Of a DNA stretch of 64,000 nucleotides, positions 12,051 to 24,562 are shown one piece after another. The position numbers and the translations under genes are program-made. The stretch lies in assembly GCA_050084515.1 (NCBI GenBank), contig CM114273.1:16864001-16928000 (forward strand). Reading direction: 5' to 3'. Positions within the stretch are counted from its first letter, which is position 1; every line of letters starts with the position of its first letter. Under the pieces are notes generated by a model, which was not told the DNA's origin, made no database searches, and saw only the letters and a list, made by a program, of their open reading frames with translations. Origin of the DNA: Blasia pusilla. Lineage: Eukaryota > Marchantiophyta > Marchantiopsida > Blasiales.

Positions 12051-12740
12051 TCCTACTACTCCAAATCGCAGTTTCCAGGACTCCGACAGCCAGACCTTCA
12101 AACCTCGCAATTATCGTCGCTGACTATTTCCTACTCCCGTCGCGTGAGAAGGTTCTTGTGCCTCTGATACGACTCCGAGTCTCCGACCACTGCTACCTCC
12201 TTAATACACACATCCTAACCCAGAAACCGGACCGCTCCGGCTACCGGCTGCTAACCTACAGAGTCAACAGTCTCCCCTTCCCCATATTCATCTCGAGCGA
12301 AACAAGTGTTCCATCACCTCAAACCGGAGTGAACGGAATAATTCTCACGAGTTGCACCACAATTTCAAGCAGCAGGGAGTGAGAATTTTGCGACACGCTG
12401 ATAGCACTCGATCGAGCATAGCGCAAACCACATCTGTGAGGACACTAACGCGAACCCTCGCGTGCAGACAGGCAGTGCGCAAAGGCTGCAATAGTGAGGC
12501 AAGAAAAGACCGCCATCGCCTGCCATCCTCTCGCCAGTCCAGAGTTCTGCGCGGGGAAAGGAGCTCGGCATCGCGGGCCAGACGGCGCAGTCACCGTTCG
12601 CGTTTCGGATCCGACGATGCTCCGTCGTCGAAGTGACTCACCACCTACTACCGTCCAGTTCCACACGCATTCATTTCACCATTTAAAATTGTCTGATGGA
12701 GACGGGCGGTACGAATTACCTCTCACACATGCGCGGTAAA
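12051..12740. promoter_or_regulatory. Upstream region and probable 5' UTR of the Agenet gene
   Basis: More GC-rich than the DNA to its right, with no transposon features. Several short frames overlap on both strands here, but none has a conserved motif or splice signals. Position directly upstream of exon 1 makes it the likely promoter and 5' leader. No TATA box was identified with confidence. Confidence 0.35.
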
Positions 12741-12949
12741 AGTAAGTATTTGAATGATACGCTCATTGGCCATCCCACCCTCAGCATGCATCCATCATCG
12801 CTGTGCTATGCATGGATGTATGTGGCTTTGCATGTACCTCCGACTCATCAACGGTCCTATTATCGAGGTTCCAGCATGTCTCTGTTTAGTGCTCTTTAGG
12901 GCGCGCTTAGCGCCTGACGTTCCCTAGTATCCCTACTCACGACCCTTAT

Positions 12950-13066
12950 TATTTTGGTTGGTGCCAAGAATTGGGGAGAGCATACTTTGCTGGCATTAGA
13001 TATTTCTCGGGAATAGCCAGATATACCTGGCTAGGTATTTGCGCCTACGAATTGGGGAGACACGAG
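12950..13066 (+). repeat. Duplicated primer-binding-site-like motif
   Basis: GAATTGGGGAGA occurs at about 12968 and again at about 13052. The first lies in TTGGTGCCAAGAATTGGGG, which resembles the TTGGCGCC...GGGGA start of the internal region in plant gypsy elements primed by tRNA-Asp. This suggests the edge of an old LTR element; no protein remains beside it. Confidence 0.35.
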
Positions 13067-14280
13067 AAGGGATAGCAGTCATAGCAGACAGATGTCCATG
13101 TCTTGAATGGGAGAAGAATCATCATTTTAGGACTCAAATGTATGATCATATATATGCACATATCATTTATTTAACTCTTTTCCGTTTTTTAATAACTCGA
13201 TTCCTAGGTGAATTCAAAGGCGAGTACTTCCGACGAGTGGAAAGTATTCGATCAATGATTCTTTCGAATATTTATCCGAATTTTGAAAGGACAAACAACC
13301 AAAATATTCGTAAGATGGAGAGGAAATTGTAATATGCCGGTTTGAATAAAACATTGATAAATTTAAAAAAATTTGTAGTGTTATAGTTTGAAAAATATTA
13401 AGAAATCCGAAAGAAATTTTAATATGCTAATTTGAATTTTGCTGTGTGTAGAACTTGAAAATTCTCCTCAAAAGTTTCCTATGGATAACAAGTTGGATGC
13501 AACATGTTCCAAAGGTGGAAAAATAGAAATATGAAAAACAATTATCATGATTATAAATTTGACAAAAGGGATTGTGTGGCACAAATAAGACACGAAAATT
13601 CTCATCATGAGAAAAAACCTAGACATAGAACAAAAGAAAATTGAAATTTATGAAATTCAAACAACAACACACTTTAACAATTTAAACAACCCACATGTGG
13701 AATTTCTACATCCGACGTGACACATACAAATTGGGAGTTGGGGCATAGAATGAGATTCCACCAAGACCTTATAAGGGTCCTTTGTAGCTCTATTTGTAGC
13801 AAGTCATTATGACTTACCATGATGAAGGTGACTCATGTGAGTGGATCATACTACATTATGCAATGGCAAAATTTTTGAGGTGATTAGCCCTTTTGCATGT
13901 CGTGGCAATTTTTGTGAGGGTTCCTTGCCATGCCACTCGAGCTTGCATGGTCCTTTGCTTATATATCTTAGATCTTAATAAGTAAAATGTCCACTCTTTG
14001 AGCTACCATGCATTAGATCACATGTCATCTCCTTGATCCTGAACCTACGATAAATAGTGGATCAAGGGTCATTTTTACAAATAGAAAGTCAATTGTCTCA
14101 AAATTGGGAACTTATGACAATGAATTATTTCTTCAAATAGGATCGCAACGGGGCCAACCTAAGGGGAAAAACTAAATTTGTAGAATAACCTACACTTGCA
14201 AGTTATCCTATTCCTTAGTAGGTCATCCTTGCTCTAGTGATCTCAACCTCCAATATCTCCTCAAGTGTCATATGGAAACT
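13067..14280. other. AT-rich decayed DNA
   Basis: No gene or intact repeat recognised. Composition changes abruptly to AT-rich after 13.0 kb. It may be the LTR and edge of the old gypsy element that continues to the right. Confidence 0.3.
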
Positions 14281-16008
14281 CTTCATTCCACTAAAAATTG
14301 TGTGATAATTATCGTGTGCATACATATCACTACACAACATGCATCATTATCATTAATCAAACACACAAAATACTAGACGAAGAATTCATCCATCGAATCC
14401 AAACATGGAAGCAAGTAGCTAACAAAATAGTCACAATCACTCCCCTAGCTTGTGGTTAGGTTTCTCAAATTTCAAATAGCCTTCTATCTCTACCTACTTG
14501 TGACATTTACCTCTATGAGCAAGAAGGTCAGGTACTAATGTGGCACCATCGTTAATCGCCTTCTTGATATCAATGTCACTCAAGCAAGTTTAAATATTTG
14601 GTTACTTATCCCATGTATATTTGGGGCATATCCATTGTCATCAAGAAACTCTGGAAAGAGGTGGTACCAAACACGTCATGTGCCACCCTCTCAAACATCC
14701 ATCACACACTAGCACAGATATTACATCTCTAGTACATCCACATAATATATATATCGCAAGCCTATCAGTACCATAACATCACTTAGATCAATTGTACCAT
14801 CAATTTTGGGAAGTAGCATGACGCGCAATTTTGCACACAGTCCTTCCAAACCATCCTTTCATGCCCCTTTAATATGCATTACTATATTTTTGTATTCTGT
14901 GGAAGTTCCAAAAGTCGCAAGTCGACCATAATTTTGCAAGTTCCAAACTCGCATGACAAAGCATAAGACTCACACTTTGCGACTCTAGTGTGACCCTAAA
15001 GTTCCATTGTATTGCACTTGCACTCCTCTCACAATATTATAGCAAAAAAACTTGCAAAAGAGCCGTAAGAAATTGGTAGTTGGCTTGTAAAGAGCGTATG
15101 ACTAGCCAACTTGCAAAGTCACAAATAAGTTACAAAAATTGACTCACAAAATATTCACCAACAAATTATAAGATTTTAATTCCAAATGATCATTTTGAAC
15201 TTGCAAGGGACTTACAAAAGGACTCCAACGTAGTGGTTTTAGGTGCTCACAAACAAATTTTCTTCCTTTTTTTCTTAGCTTGGAGTCATTTTTGGTTCTA
15301 TAAATCATTATTTCATAGAAGATCTAACTCCTTCCAACTTTTTGTAAGGATGGCTTGTTGGTTTTTTCCTTCATTTCTTATATTTTAGAATGAATAATTT
15401 TGGGGAAAAAAAACTACTATGAACTTCACTCATCTATATGTCCTTCAACATCAAAAACAAAATCTCAAGACCTAGCTCCATTATTGAAAGAAAATAGTTG
15501 CTAAGTGAAGAGAGGAGTTCTGAAAATTTTGGAGGAAAAGAGAAAATGAAGTGGTTTGGAGGCAAAAGGAAATTTTATGGCCGAGATTTTAATTTGGTTT
15601 AGGATTCACAAACAACTATTGCAAGTTTGAGACTTTCAAGTTGCAAGTCTCATGCAACTTGAGTACGAGTCCCAAGAACTCATAACTTACAAGTGAGATT
15701 ATGAACTTAATAAGAGTCGTTATAGTTGCAGTGGTAAAATAGTTGTGGCTTGCAAACTAAAAATGACTCGCAAAGTTATGGGGATCCGTAATAGCACTGC
15801 ATGAAGCACACTCAAAATAGACTCATGAATCAACCTCTCTTGGGAAAAATGGACTCACAATGGAGCTCCAAGGAATCTTCAATCGCTTCTAGTGAGGATA
15901 ACATCTTAGGTGAAAACATCATGGCCTCTCAAAATGATAGGCTCTGCTATCACATCCAAAGTCATTGGCGTTGTTTGTTGCAAGTAGATAGTCCACTTGA
16001 TGGAATCG
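14281..16008 (-). mobile_element. Old Ty3/gypsy element, 3' part (left of the nested insertion)
   Basis: Diverged copy of the internal 3' region of the younger element. Stretches near 14290, 14450, 14520-14560, 14800-14870 and 15950-16000 align with 16480, 16595, 16675-16720, 16945-17010 and 17078-17140 of the younger copy. No open frame remains. Its continuation is found after 25745, so the younger element was inserted into it. Confidence 0.65.
14885..15800. mobile_element. Probable insertion inside the old gypsy copy, rich in TTGCAAG motifs
   Basis: The alignment of the old copy with the younger one stops near 14880 and resumes near 15800, so about 0.9 kb is extra. The insert carries many copies of CTTGCAAG-like and ACTCGCAAAG-like octamers on both strands, including TTGCAAGT near 14930, 15640 and 15745 and ACTTGCAA near 15050, 15108 and 15208. 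It has no coding capacity. Clear terminal repeats were not found. Confidence 0.35.
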
Positions 16009-16115
16009 CTGTCGTGCGAATCCCCATCGTCATACAACATACATCGCTGACATACCATACTCACATACATACATAACATAGACGAGAGTATCCACAAACG
16101 CAAGTGTACCACAAC
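16009..16115. repeat. Copy A of a 95-bp direct repeat outside the 3' LTR
   Basis: Nearly identical to 16484-16590, which is the element's own internal sequence just inside the 3' LTR. The 3' LTR is therefore flanked on both sides by the same roughly 95-bp segment (starting near TCCCCATCGTCATACAAC and ending GTGTACCACAAC). This is far longer than the 5-bp target duplication expected for gypsy. Confidence 0.8.
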
Positions 16116-16482
16116 TGAAATCCGTGAAAGACCTACAGTCATAAAACACGTTTACAATCACATACAATCGAGCCAAACCCACTCCACGATGGGAGAATCT
16201 AGGTCGAAGCTTGCGGGAAACACCATAGCCAAGAGCTCTACTCACTACCAAGGCTAACTCCCAACGCAACAGCTCAACTCAAAGAATCGATTTGTTCTTT
16301 GAGGGCAAGCCACCTTATATCCTCCAACCTAAGAGCGGGCCCTACTGGGAAAGTCACCCCCAAGTGAGTAACCCCCAACCCTATGTATGGAACCGCATCT
16401 CTACCAAGCCACTACGGTCCTACATAAGGAATGGCCTCTACCAAAGACTATACTCTACGACATAATCCGTATGGTCATGATA
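16116..16482 (-). repeat. 3' LTR of the younger gypsy element
   Basis: 367 bp counterpart of 25376-25744. The terminal TGTCATGA reads TATCATGA here. Confidence 0.88.
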
Positions 16483-17577
16483 ATTGTCGTATAATCCCCA
16501 TCGTCATACAACATACATCGCCGACATACCATACTCACATACATACATAACATAGATGAGAGTATCCACAAACGCAAGTGTACCACAACGCCCCCTAATC
16601 GGCGGTTAGGTCCCTCTAACTTCCAAGTAGCCCTATACATCTACTACATGCTATACACCTTCTTGGGTGCCCGAATCAGAAGGCCGGGTGCTAGGTTGCC
16701 CCATCGTTAGTCGCACATCTGTAATCCATATCATGCAAAGATCAAGTCATCTACCTCTCCTAAGTACATCGAGGACAAACCCACCTTCCAAAGAGGGAAC
16801 AACATCCAAACGTGGAGTCAAACACATCATGTGCCAACCCCTAGAACACCGATCACACACCAACATACGGCCCTGCGTTACAAGCAGACCCACACAACAT
16901 GCACCTCAAGCTAGCACATATCATGGCTAAGCTTGGGTCAACAGTACCATCCACATTTGGAAGATGACATGGCGCACAATTACGCACATGGTCCTTCCAA
17001 ACAACTCCATCACGACCCTCCAACATGAGAACTCCGAAGCTAACACCTCACGCGACTCGTAAAATAGTGCGGCTGCCGTCACATCCAACGTTGTCGGGGC
17101 AACTGTTGCAAATAGACATAGTCCCCACATGGAACCTACGAATCGATGGTCGATAACCTCCATCCCGAATGGTTGCATACCGCAACGTATCCCCTGTGTT
17201 GAGCAATGGCAAGATTCTCAAAAGGCTGTTGGCATAACTCTCCGAAAGAGCTCGCTACTGAGAACACACCCTCATCCACATCTCGGGTCATCAAGGTCCA
17301 CCACCTCACTAGACTCGACAATTCTGCCTTTGGCAAGTCGGATCTCGGCCGTATAACAGAAATAAGGTGAGAAGGAAGCCAAGGATGCTTGGCGATTGAA
17401 CCTATATCCCATGGCTAACCATGGCAATCGAATATCCAGTCTCCAAGATGCCCTTCAGGCCATACTTGCGCAATGCCCTCTTCACCGCCTGAACCACACG
17501 CCAGCCAAACCATCCGCCTGGATGATCTCGAGACGTGGTCCGATGATCAATCAACGCCTTGTCACACAAGACCAAAC

Positions 17578-18020
17578 TCACCTCAAACTCAGACCTGGTC
17601 GGTCAAAGCACTTTAGCCGGTGCACCAAAATGACTAAGCACTCTATCCAGAAATGCATACGCCGTTCCTCACTTGCCTTGTCCGGTAATGCCACCAACTC
17701 AATCCACTTGGAGAAGTGCTCCACCATCACCAACACATATCGATGATGTCGCATGGTCAATGGTAACGGTCCCGCAAAGTCCACACTCCAACGGTAACCC
17801 AACCCCATAATAGGCAAGGGGTGTAATTGTGGTGTAGGGGCATTAAATGATGCCCTCACCCGGTCACAAACCATACAACGTGACACCAAGCTGCACTGAG
17901 TATGCATGCCACGCCACCAATATCGCCAAGGAGTAAGCTATACGACGCTTTACCCCAAAATGTCCCAACTCCTCATGGGCATGTCGCACAATGCGCTCTC
18001 TCGAGCCAAATGTGGCACTA
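17578..18020 (-). pseudogene. Gypsy integrase (degenerate)
   Basis: Contains the HHCC finger (RHAHEELGHFG then CSLVSRCMVCDRVR, separated by a frameshift) and the catalytic core start YRWSVDFAGPLPL with the first Asp, then VMVEHFSKWIELVAL. The later catalytic Asp and Glu fall in broken sequence. Confidence 0.8.
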
Positions 18021-18349
18021 CTGTACTCTACCATCCTCCCACATGCGGAGAATATGTGTTCCCTCCAATCGATACCTCTTAGCACGTTGAAGAACACGGT
18101 CTTGCTCCTTGGCACTCACTATGCCTGGCACCCCTCTTGGTCCATAGGAACTTCCAACACCAACGCATCATCATGAATATCACGCTGATCCGCACCACCA
18201 TCTCCAACCTTAGGATGTGAAGGCCGCCATCTACCCTCTGACTAGAGTAAGATATCATGTGGTCCTCCATACTAGAGTCCACCCCTAACCAACATAAAAA
18301 GGCGGATGCATGCCAACCTGGCACCATCTCCTCATCAACCTCGCCATGC

Positions 18350-18720
18350 CATCTAGCCCCGCTTGTATCCTCTTGGCTAGTACATGGGTTCCTACTCAAC
18401 CCATCAAGCATCAAGGTTGGCAACCTGTGTCTATGTACCACTTGGAAGTCATACTCCTGTAAGATAAGAGCCCACCGTGCAAGCTTCCCTGTAAGCTTGT
18501 CAGACTCCATCAACCACTTGAGCGGCTGGTGATCAGTAACAAGGGTAAACTGTGTGCCAAACAAGTAACACCTAAAGTGTGTGCCACCACACACCGCCAA
18601 GCACTCTCCCTCATATGAACTATATAGCGACTCATTTGCATTATTCGAACGACTTGCATAGGCCACCACAAACTCCATGTGCTCATCATCATGTTGTGTC
18701 AACACCGCTCCAAGTCCCAA
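18350..18720 (-). pseudogene. Gypsy RNase H domain
   Basis: GLGAVLTQHDDEHMEFVVAYASR, then GECLAVCGGTHFRCYLFG, FTLVTDHQPLKWLM and LARWALILQEYDFQVVHR: the standard Ty3/gypsy RNase H signature ending in a polyprotein linker. Open over about 120 codons. Confidence 0.85.
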
Positions 18721-19600
18721 CCTACTCCAATCGGTGTGTACTGAAATGGGCGCCCTCGATAGGTCTCCTCAAGATAGGCGCCGCCACCAATCGGGCCTTA
18801 AGCTCCCAAAAGCTCTCTCTCCCGATCATCTCCCCAAAGGTGCCACTCTTGATCTGATTTCAGCAAGTGGTTCAAAGGCTTTGCCATAGCACTAAATCCT
18901 TCACATACCTCCGATAGTAGTTCGCCAATCCCATGAATGCTCGAACTCTACTCACATCTACCGGACGAGAATAAGTGCAATAGCCTCCACCTTTGCTTGT
19001 CGAACTCCCAAACCACCTGGATACATCACATGACCCAAGTACTCAACATCCTCATGGAAGAACTTACACTATCCGGATGCAACGTAGACCATGAGCTTTC
19101 AACCGCTCAAACACCATCTGCAAATGTATATCGATGTTCCTCCACCGTGTTATGAACACCAAGATATCATCAATGTAACACCGAACAAAATCCAACCCGC
19201 TAGGATCCGTCCATCACTCTTTGAAACTCGGCAGTGCATTCTTCAACCCAAAGGGTAAGAATTTCCACTGGTACAAACAATCCTTGCCATGAGAGTTGAC
19301 ACCCCAAAATCTTTGTCTTGGCCTTGTCACTCTCCCGAATCGGCAATTGATGGTATCTCGCTCGAAGATCCAAAGAATGAAAATCTTTGCTGTCCCACTA
19401 CATCAAAGATCTCTCAGGTGTAGGCATGGCATACCTATCGGCCTTGGTTTGCCGATTGATAGGACGGTAATCTCCACACATCCGCCTATCCGTAGTTGCC
19501 ATGCATATCCTTTTTAGTAGGCATGACAAAGTGGCGATGCATACTCTCCATGCGACAACTCCACTAATCCAGCCTCCAAAAGGTCCAACGTCCTACTCAA
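18720..19600 (-). pseudogene. Gypsy reverse transcriptase (degenerate)
   Basis: The catalytic box reads FVRCYIDDILVF at about 19150-19185 (minus), with the YxDD aspartates encoded at 19166-19177. The rest is broken by frameshifts. Confidence 0.75.
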
Positions 19601-22600
19601 TCAGGTCCCTCTCCATATCACTATATCGGTAGGGACGACGGAAGATTGGCGTATCACTAGCCAAATCAATCCGTATACGGGTCCAACCAGAGAACCCAAC
19701 TCCTTCATGCTAAAGGAAAAACAACTCCTATAAGCACGTAGGAACTGTGTCAGCGTCGTTTCTCACCTCCCGTAAGCTTGGGCCCAAGTAATGGCTCCCA
19801 AGTCTCCTCCTTTGGCATACTAGAGGGAGAGGGCGATGCCATTGGTCGCTACGCAACCCCTCACAAGATGATACACCCTTAGCTACACCATCATTGAGCA
19901 AATAACTCCTCCACCAAAGATGAGCAACCAACTCCACATGCCCAACCATTACATCCCATTTACTCCAAGGATGCAAAATACTACTCTCTCTCGCCTCAGC
20001 CGATGCCTCTACTGGTCCCGGTAGCCATCGAGCTCATTACAAGGGGTGGAAGACCCACGACATAGTCCGAAGTCGACGCTCGCCGCCATACCAAGACTCA
20101 AAATCCAAGTCAAACAACCCAGGTCCATGGCCGACCCAACACATGACGTCGTGAAGCCTCGAATAGAAGAAACCATTTGTCACGCCAATAATAGTAAATC
20201 CCATTGCACGCTCTCTCTCATCAGCGTTAGGCTCCACCAACTGTCGCACATAAGAATCCCATACAAGCCCCGGACCACCTTCCCTGTAGGCATGTGACGC
20301 GGGAAAACTCACAAATGTGGGTAGTGCCATCCTAGGTGGCCCACACGGTTCACCACCGCCATGGGTGACCGATCAATAACCTCACCACTTGAGAAATTCG
20401 CCAAGATCAAGATACTATCCACTGTAAGGCGAGGATCCCGCTGCACTGCATCATATGCTCGACGTAGAACCTCCCTAGGCAACAAGTTTGTCCACCACAA
20501 GCGTGGACGATGTGCACGCGAGCCAACTCGCGCTGCATCCAACAACACCGCTGGTCCAATCTAAGACCGCACTCATGAACACTCGCCATCATCCGGTCCG
20601 AGTGTCACCCAACAATGGAACATTCTCGAATGTAAGCTAGAGCACGTGTTCGATGAACTCAAGATGTCGTAACACCCGTAACATCTCCCAAAACAATCGA
20701 GACCTAGGGTCATGTAATCCTCACCACGACCAACACGTGTATGACCACGACATGGCTATCCAGCAATCACCAAATCCACAGGACCAACCCTCTCAAGGTC
20801 CCGCGCCTCAACAATGCAATGTGTGATGGTAAAGCACGCCTGGTACCCATGAATAGCCGATGGCGGCAACAACTCAAGATATCTCGCATCAATCGACCAA
20901 TATGTCGGGATGAGACTCTCGGGCCGTCTCATCTCGCTCCACATACACGTATCTCCGACAGAATACCGGCCCGCAACACTTGCCGCCAAACTAGTGCTAA
21001 TCCCACCAAAGAGATCTAACACACAAATGCCCTCCCGCGGATATTGCCATACAATGGGTGTAGTATCCAAAGGGGATAACCCAACTAGGCCAGAGTAGGA
21101 GTCCGCCGTGGGGCCTCCTCTTCCTCGTGAGGTATAATGACCTCACACCAAGCCTCTGCACTAGGCGTCCCCTCATGCCGTAGTGCACCGCCTGAACTCC
21201 AAAGTGGCACATCCAACGATGAGGATGCCATGCTGCAAAAATAGGGACCTCCTCTACCTCCTCATGCAGCAGGAGAATCCATAGCGTAAAACATTACCCT
21301 CCAAAAGTCTCCTGGCCAAGTGACTACTCCACTAAAACCGACCCACAGATGCTAACACTTTGTTGGGGAAGACCCTCTGGTCGAGCCCCGAAATAAATCT
21401 TACAGAACTTGGCTCATACGTCCATCCCGGACCGCCAACCTGGTCTATAACACGCTTGTCTCAGTCCAAGAATCCATCTGAAAACCCATCGGGTACACAT
21501 CGCTCCTCCAACTAGTACATCATACGACTCGGCCGATGTGACTACATGCAGATACTCCCAACCGGGAGCTATCATCGCATGATCTGGTCTCAACTGCATG
21601 AAAACTTCTCCGTGTCATGAATTGAGACCTATCATTGGCTCCTCCAAGTGATGTTTGAACTGGAATGGGCAAGGCTCAAGCTCGACCTCCGAATACCCAA
21701 ACCAATACATGCCGCCTTTCCCAACATCAAAGGGCACTGAGTCTAACAAGACTCTATCTGGTCTATACACTGCCCTATAGGACTCACCAATCGGAAGATC
21801 CCACCGGTTGTCCAACATACATACACCAGGTGTAAGCCTCTCACGATCAATGGTGGCCTGGTTGGTAATGCATCCATCTTCGCCGCCGCACCGCCAAGTA
21901 GCACCGGGTACTCAATGCTACTCCCGACATAGAGGGTCGCTCCACCGCATCATCCTCATCCACCTCAACACGTGTAGCAAGAATACCCCACGTTCACACA
22001 ATGTGGTCGCTAGCTGAAATACAGGAGCTAAGTCAACTCCTAAAGCCATCGCTCCGTGGCCGAAAACAATGGGGATCCCAACACCGAAGTTGCCATCCGC
22101 AATCTTGCCTTTCGATCTTTGATCCGTGTCTACTACACGCGATGTAGATGCCTCGATCCCCCACTGCCGGCTCAATAGGCCGCGTGAGGAACCATGGATG
22201 GAGTCCTAAGCACCTCGCACAACAAGAATGACTGGGAAGCCTAGCTCGCCCCCGGCCCTCACCCCTCTGTGGGTCCATCTCCACAAAGAGCACCACGTGG
22301 CTCGACGCCGAGTGGCTCCTCTCAGAATCGCTGCGGTGATGCCTCAACTCTTGCCGCACTCGCCATATAAGAGAGATCATCCCCTCCATAAGAGGTGGAA
22401 GCCCCTGCTCCCGAACTCCGATCTATCTTTGGATACCGACCATAGTAGCCAACTGTTCCAACTGCTCAATCTGGCGACCATAGTCGACTCTGTCGTAGTG
22501 GTAGGGGTAGCCACCGTAGGCTCTCCAACCACTGGTCCACCGCTACCACCCCTACCACCTCTACCAGCTCGGCCTCTCTGAGCTACTCCACCACGGCCAC

Positions 22601-22639
22601 GGCCGATCTCAACTCTGGATGAAGATCAAAGCAACGCTC

Positions 22640-22790
22640 TCGAGGATGACCTAGTCTCCCTCAATGATCACACTGAGTTGGGGCCGATCGAGGCCCATCC
22701 TCCAAAGTCCGTCTCCCATCCTCTTGGGGACAAAACTTCCTAACATGATCACCTCCACATGTCCAACATGATCGCCCTTGTTGCGGGCAG
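22640..22790 (-). pseudogene. Gag zinc knuckles of the younger gypsy element
   Basis: First CCHC box CWTCGGDHVRKFC is intact. A second (QCDH then a stop, then GRLGHPRERC) follows about 20 residues later. The stop is TGA, which a single C-to-T change from CGA would give. Two knuckles in tandem are common in plant gypsy Gag. Confidence 0.75.
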
Positions 22791-22844
22791 CAAATGAAGG
22801 CAATGGTCTCTGCACAAATGTCCCTCTAGGACTTGGCGAGGTCG

Positions 22845-22900
22845 TGTACCCCCACAACTCCCACTACTACTACCACCACCACTACTACGAGACCGTGAGG
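22845..22900. repeat. CCA/CTA-type microsatellite
   Basis: Imperfect run of CCACTACTACTACCACCACCA type trinucleotides inside decayed gag. Confidence 0.7.
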
Positions 22901-23284
22901 TGGGCGGCCGAACACGAGAAGTAGTAGTTGTATCCCCTCTTGAACGGATGTCACCACTCTCTCCTTCACCATGTTAAGATCAATCTTCTCAGATAGAGCA
23001 AACACATGGGTCAATGTGGGTGAATCATCACTCATAAGAGTAGCATCATGTACCCCTGGCGCAAATCTCTCTCCAAGATCCCATACCAAAATCGATCGCT
23101 CGATCCTCGCCACACCCAGGTGGTAATCGAAATCAAGCGTCGCCGACACGCGTGTATGCCTCACTTAAGACTCTCACCGGTCTTTCGCTCAAAGTCCTGA
23201 AGATTCCTCAACTTCTCCGTCTTCACTCCTTGATAGTTCTTCTTCAACCTCTTGAAGAACTATGTAACAGCGCTTAACGATGGT

Positions 23285-23340
23285 GGGGCACTAGTACCTC
23301 CACTAGTACCCCCACTAGTACCTCCTTTGGTACCCCCCAC
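23285..23340. repeat. Short minisatellite (CTAGTACCTCC type)
   Basis: Four to five tandem units of about 12 bp, each close to CACTAGTACCTC. Confidence 0.7.
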
Positions 23341-23397
23341 TCCGGCTCGCACTGCATCGTGCCACTCGTCGGGTTGGGTGGCATAGTAGGAGCACTA

Positions 23398-23720
23398 CTA
23401 CCAATACCACCATGGGTGATAGACACATAGCCGGAGACCAATATTGTCTCCATGCCTCAATCTCAACAACATGGTCCTTCCTAAACTCATGGTAATCATC
23501 CATGGGTGGTCCTTCCAATCTTTGAAACAACCCTTCCAAGCCAAGAAGGGTGTAAACAACGTATGCGTTCGCAACATCTGCATATCACACCACGTATCAA
23601 ACTCCTGCATGAAGTCCTCCAACTCAATGGTACCCACTGCACCCGAGTATCATTGTGGGCCCTTCATGGCCCCATATCCACCGTCCATGTCCCAAATCAA
23701 TGGAGCTGCAACACTCGATA
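23398..23720 (-). pseudogene. Gag capsid fragment of the younger gypsy element
   Basis: VGTIELEDFMQEFDTWCDMQ and FTPFLAWKGCFKDW, followed in another frame by DDYHEFRKDHVVEIEAWRQYW. The same string, diverged, is found on the plus strand at 34490-34760. This ties the two gypsy elements of the window to one lineage. Confidence 0.7.
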
Positions 23721-24381
23721 ACAACGTAGAAGACTCGGTGTTTGGAACACCCTCGTCCTCCTCTTCATCAACCGTCGGAAGTGGAAAAGGTAGCCGATAC
23801 CTAAATCCACTCCGTGTGAAACCACCACTGTCCGCACCACGGTCCCCAACCAGACCACCCGACAGCTCCGTGATGACCAACGCCGATGCCGCACCACCAC
23901 TAAATTACCCAAGTGACGTCGATGTCGCTCTACTATTGTAGCTCTACTAGCTATGGGTGTAGGCAACCTAACCTCTCATCACCACAAGAAGACTCCCACG
24001 GTCTACTGATCATCACTCCAGCCTCACTATCAGTAGCACACAGGAGTAACACTACTATGGAAATCAACGTCAACCCTAACAATGGGCACGCAAGCAAGAA
24101 GCACAATGGAGGGGATCCAAACACAGGAAATCCCACGACAACCCTCCAATCGCAAATGGAAATCAAGGTAACACAATCCACCAAACGTGGTGCCCTCTGA
24201 ATCCACAAAACCCACCACACAATTCTAACGCAATAGCTACTCCGCGCTGGTCGATGACGTGCTAGTCGAACTCGCAAAGACCGAGAATATCACCTGCATG
24301 GAGAGGCTACACCGTACTATGCGCTAGAGGTACATCAACCAAAAACCTGAGATGCATAAAGTGCCTAACACCTCTCCGAAC

Positions 24382-24490
24382 AGCACCAAATGAGCTACAA
24401 CAGATCAGACACCTTTGGCATAGTTAAGAACTCAGCAGTTAAGCGTCCTCCAGGCAGAATAGCCCAAAGATGGGTGACCAGTTATGCAAA
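24382..24490 (+). other. 5S rRNA-like internal promoter relic in the gypsy leader
   Basis: AGTTAAGCG (about 24437) is followed after exactly 23 nt by GATGGGTGACC, with AGAATAG between them. Plant 5S rRNA has AGTTAAGCG, 23 nt including AGAGTAG, then GATGGGTGACC: box A, intermediate element and box C of the RNA polymerase III internal promoter. Upstream CAGCACCAAATG loosely matches the 5S 5' half. It lies on the plus strand, antisense to the retroelement. Confidence 0.65.
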
Positions 24491-24527
24491 ACTCAAATCC
24501 TAAATCCTGCAAAAATTGCCTCACGCC

Positions 24528-24562
24528 CAAGCAAGCAAGCTTGCTTGCTTGCTCCTTGCTCC
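24528..24562. repeat. CAAG/CTTG palindromic microsatellite
   Basis: CAAGCAAGCAAG directly joined to CTTGCTTGCTTG, giving a perfect self-complementary run. Confidence 0.75.

Noticed and set aside
12352-12739. Overlapping frames on both strands upstream of the Agenet gene
   Set aside because: Four or more overlapping frames without domain or splice sites in GC-rich DNA; most likely promoter or 5' UTR.
24429-24480. Calling the 5S-like segment a functional 5S rRNA gene
   Set aside because: Only the internal promoter blocks match; the 5' third and 3' end of 5S rRNA are missing or unrecognisable.
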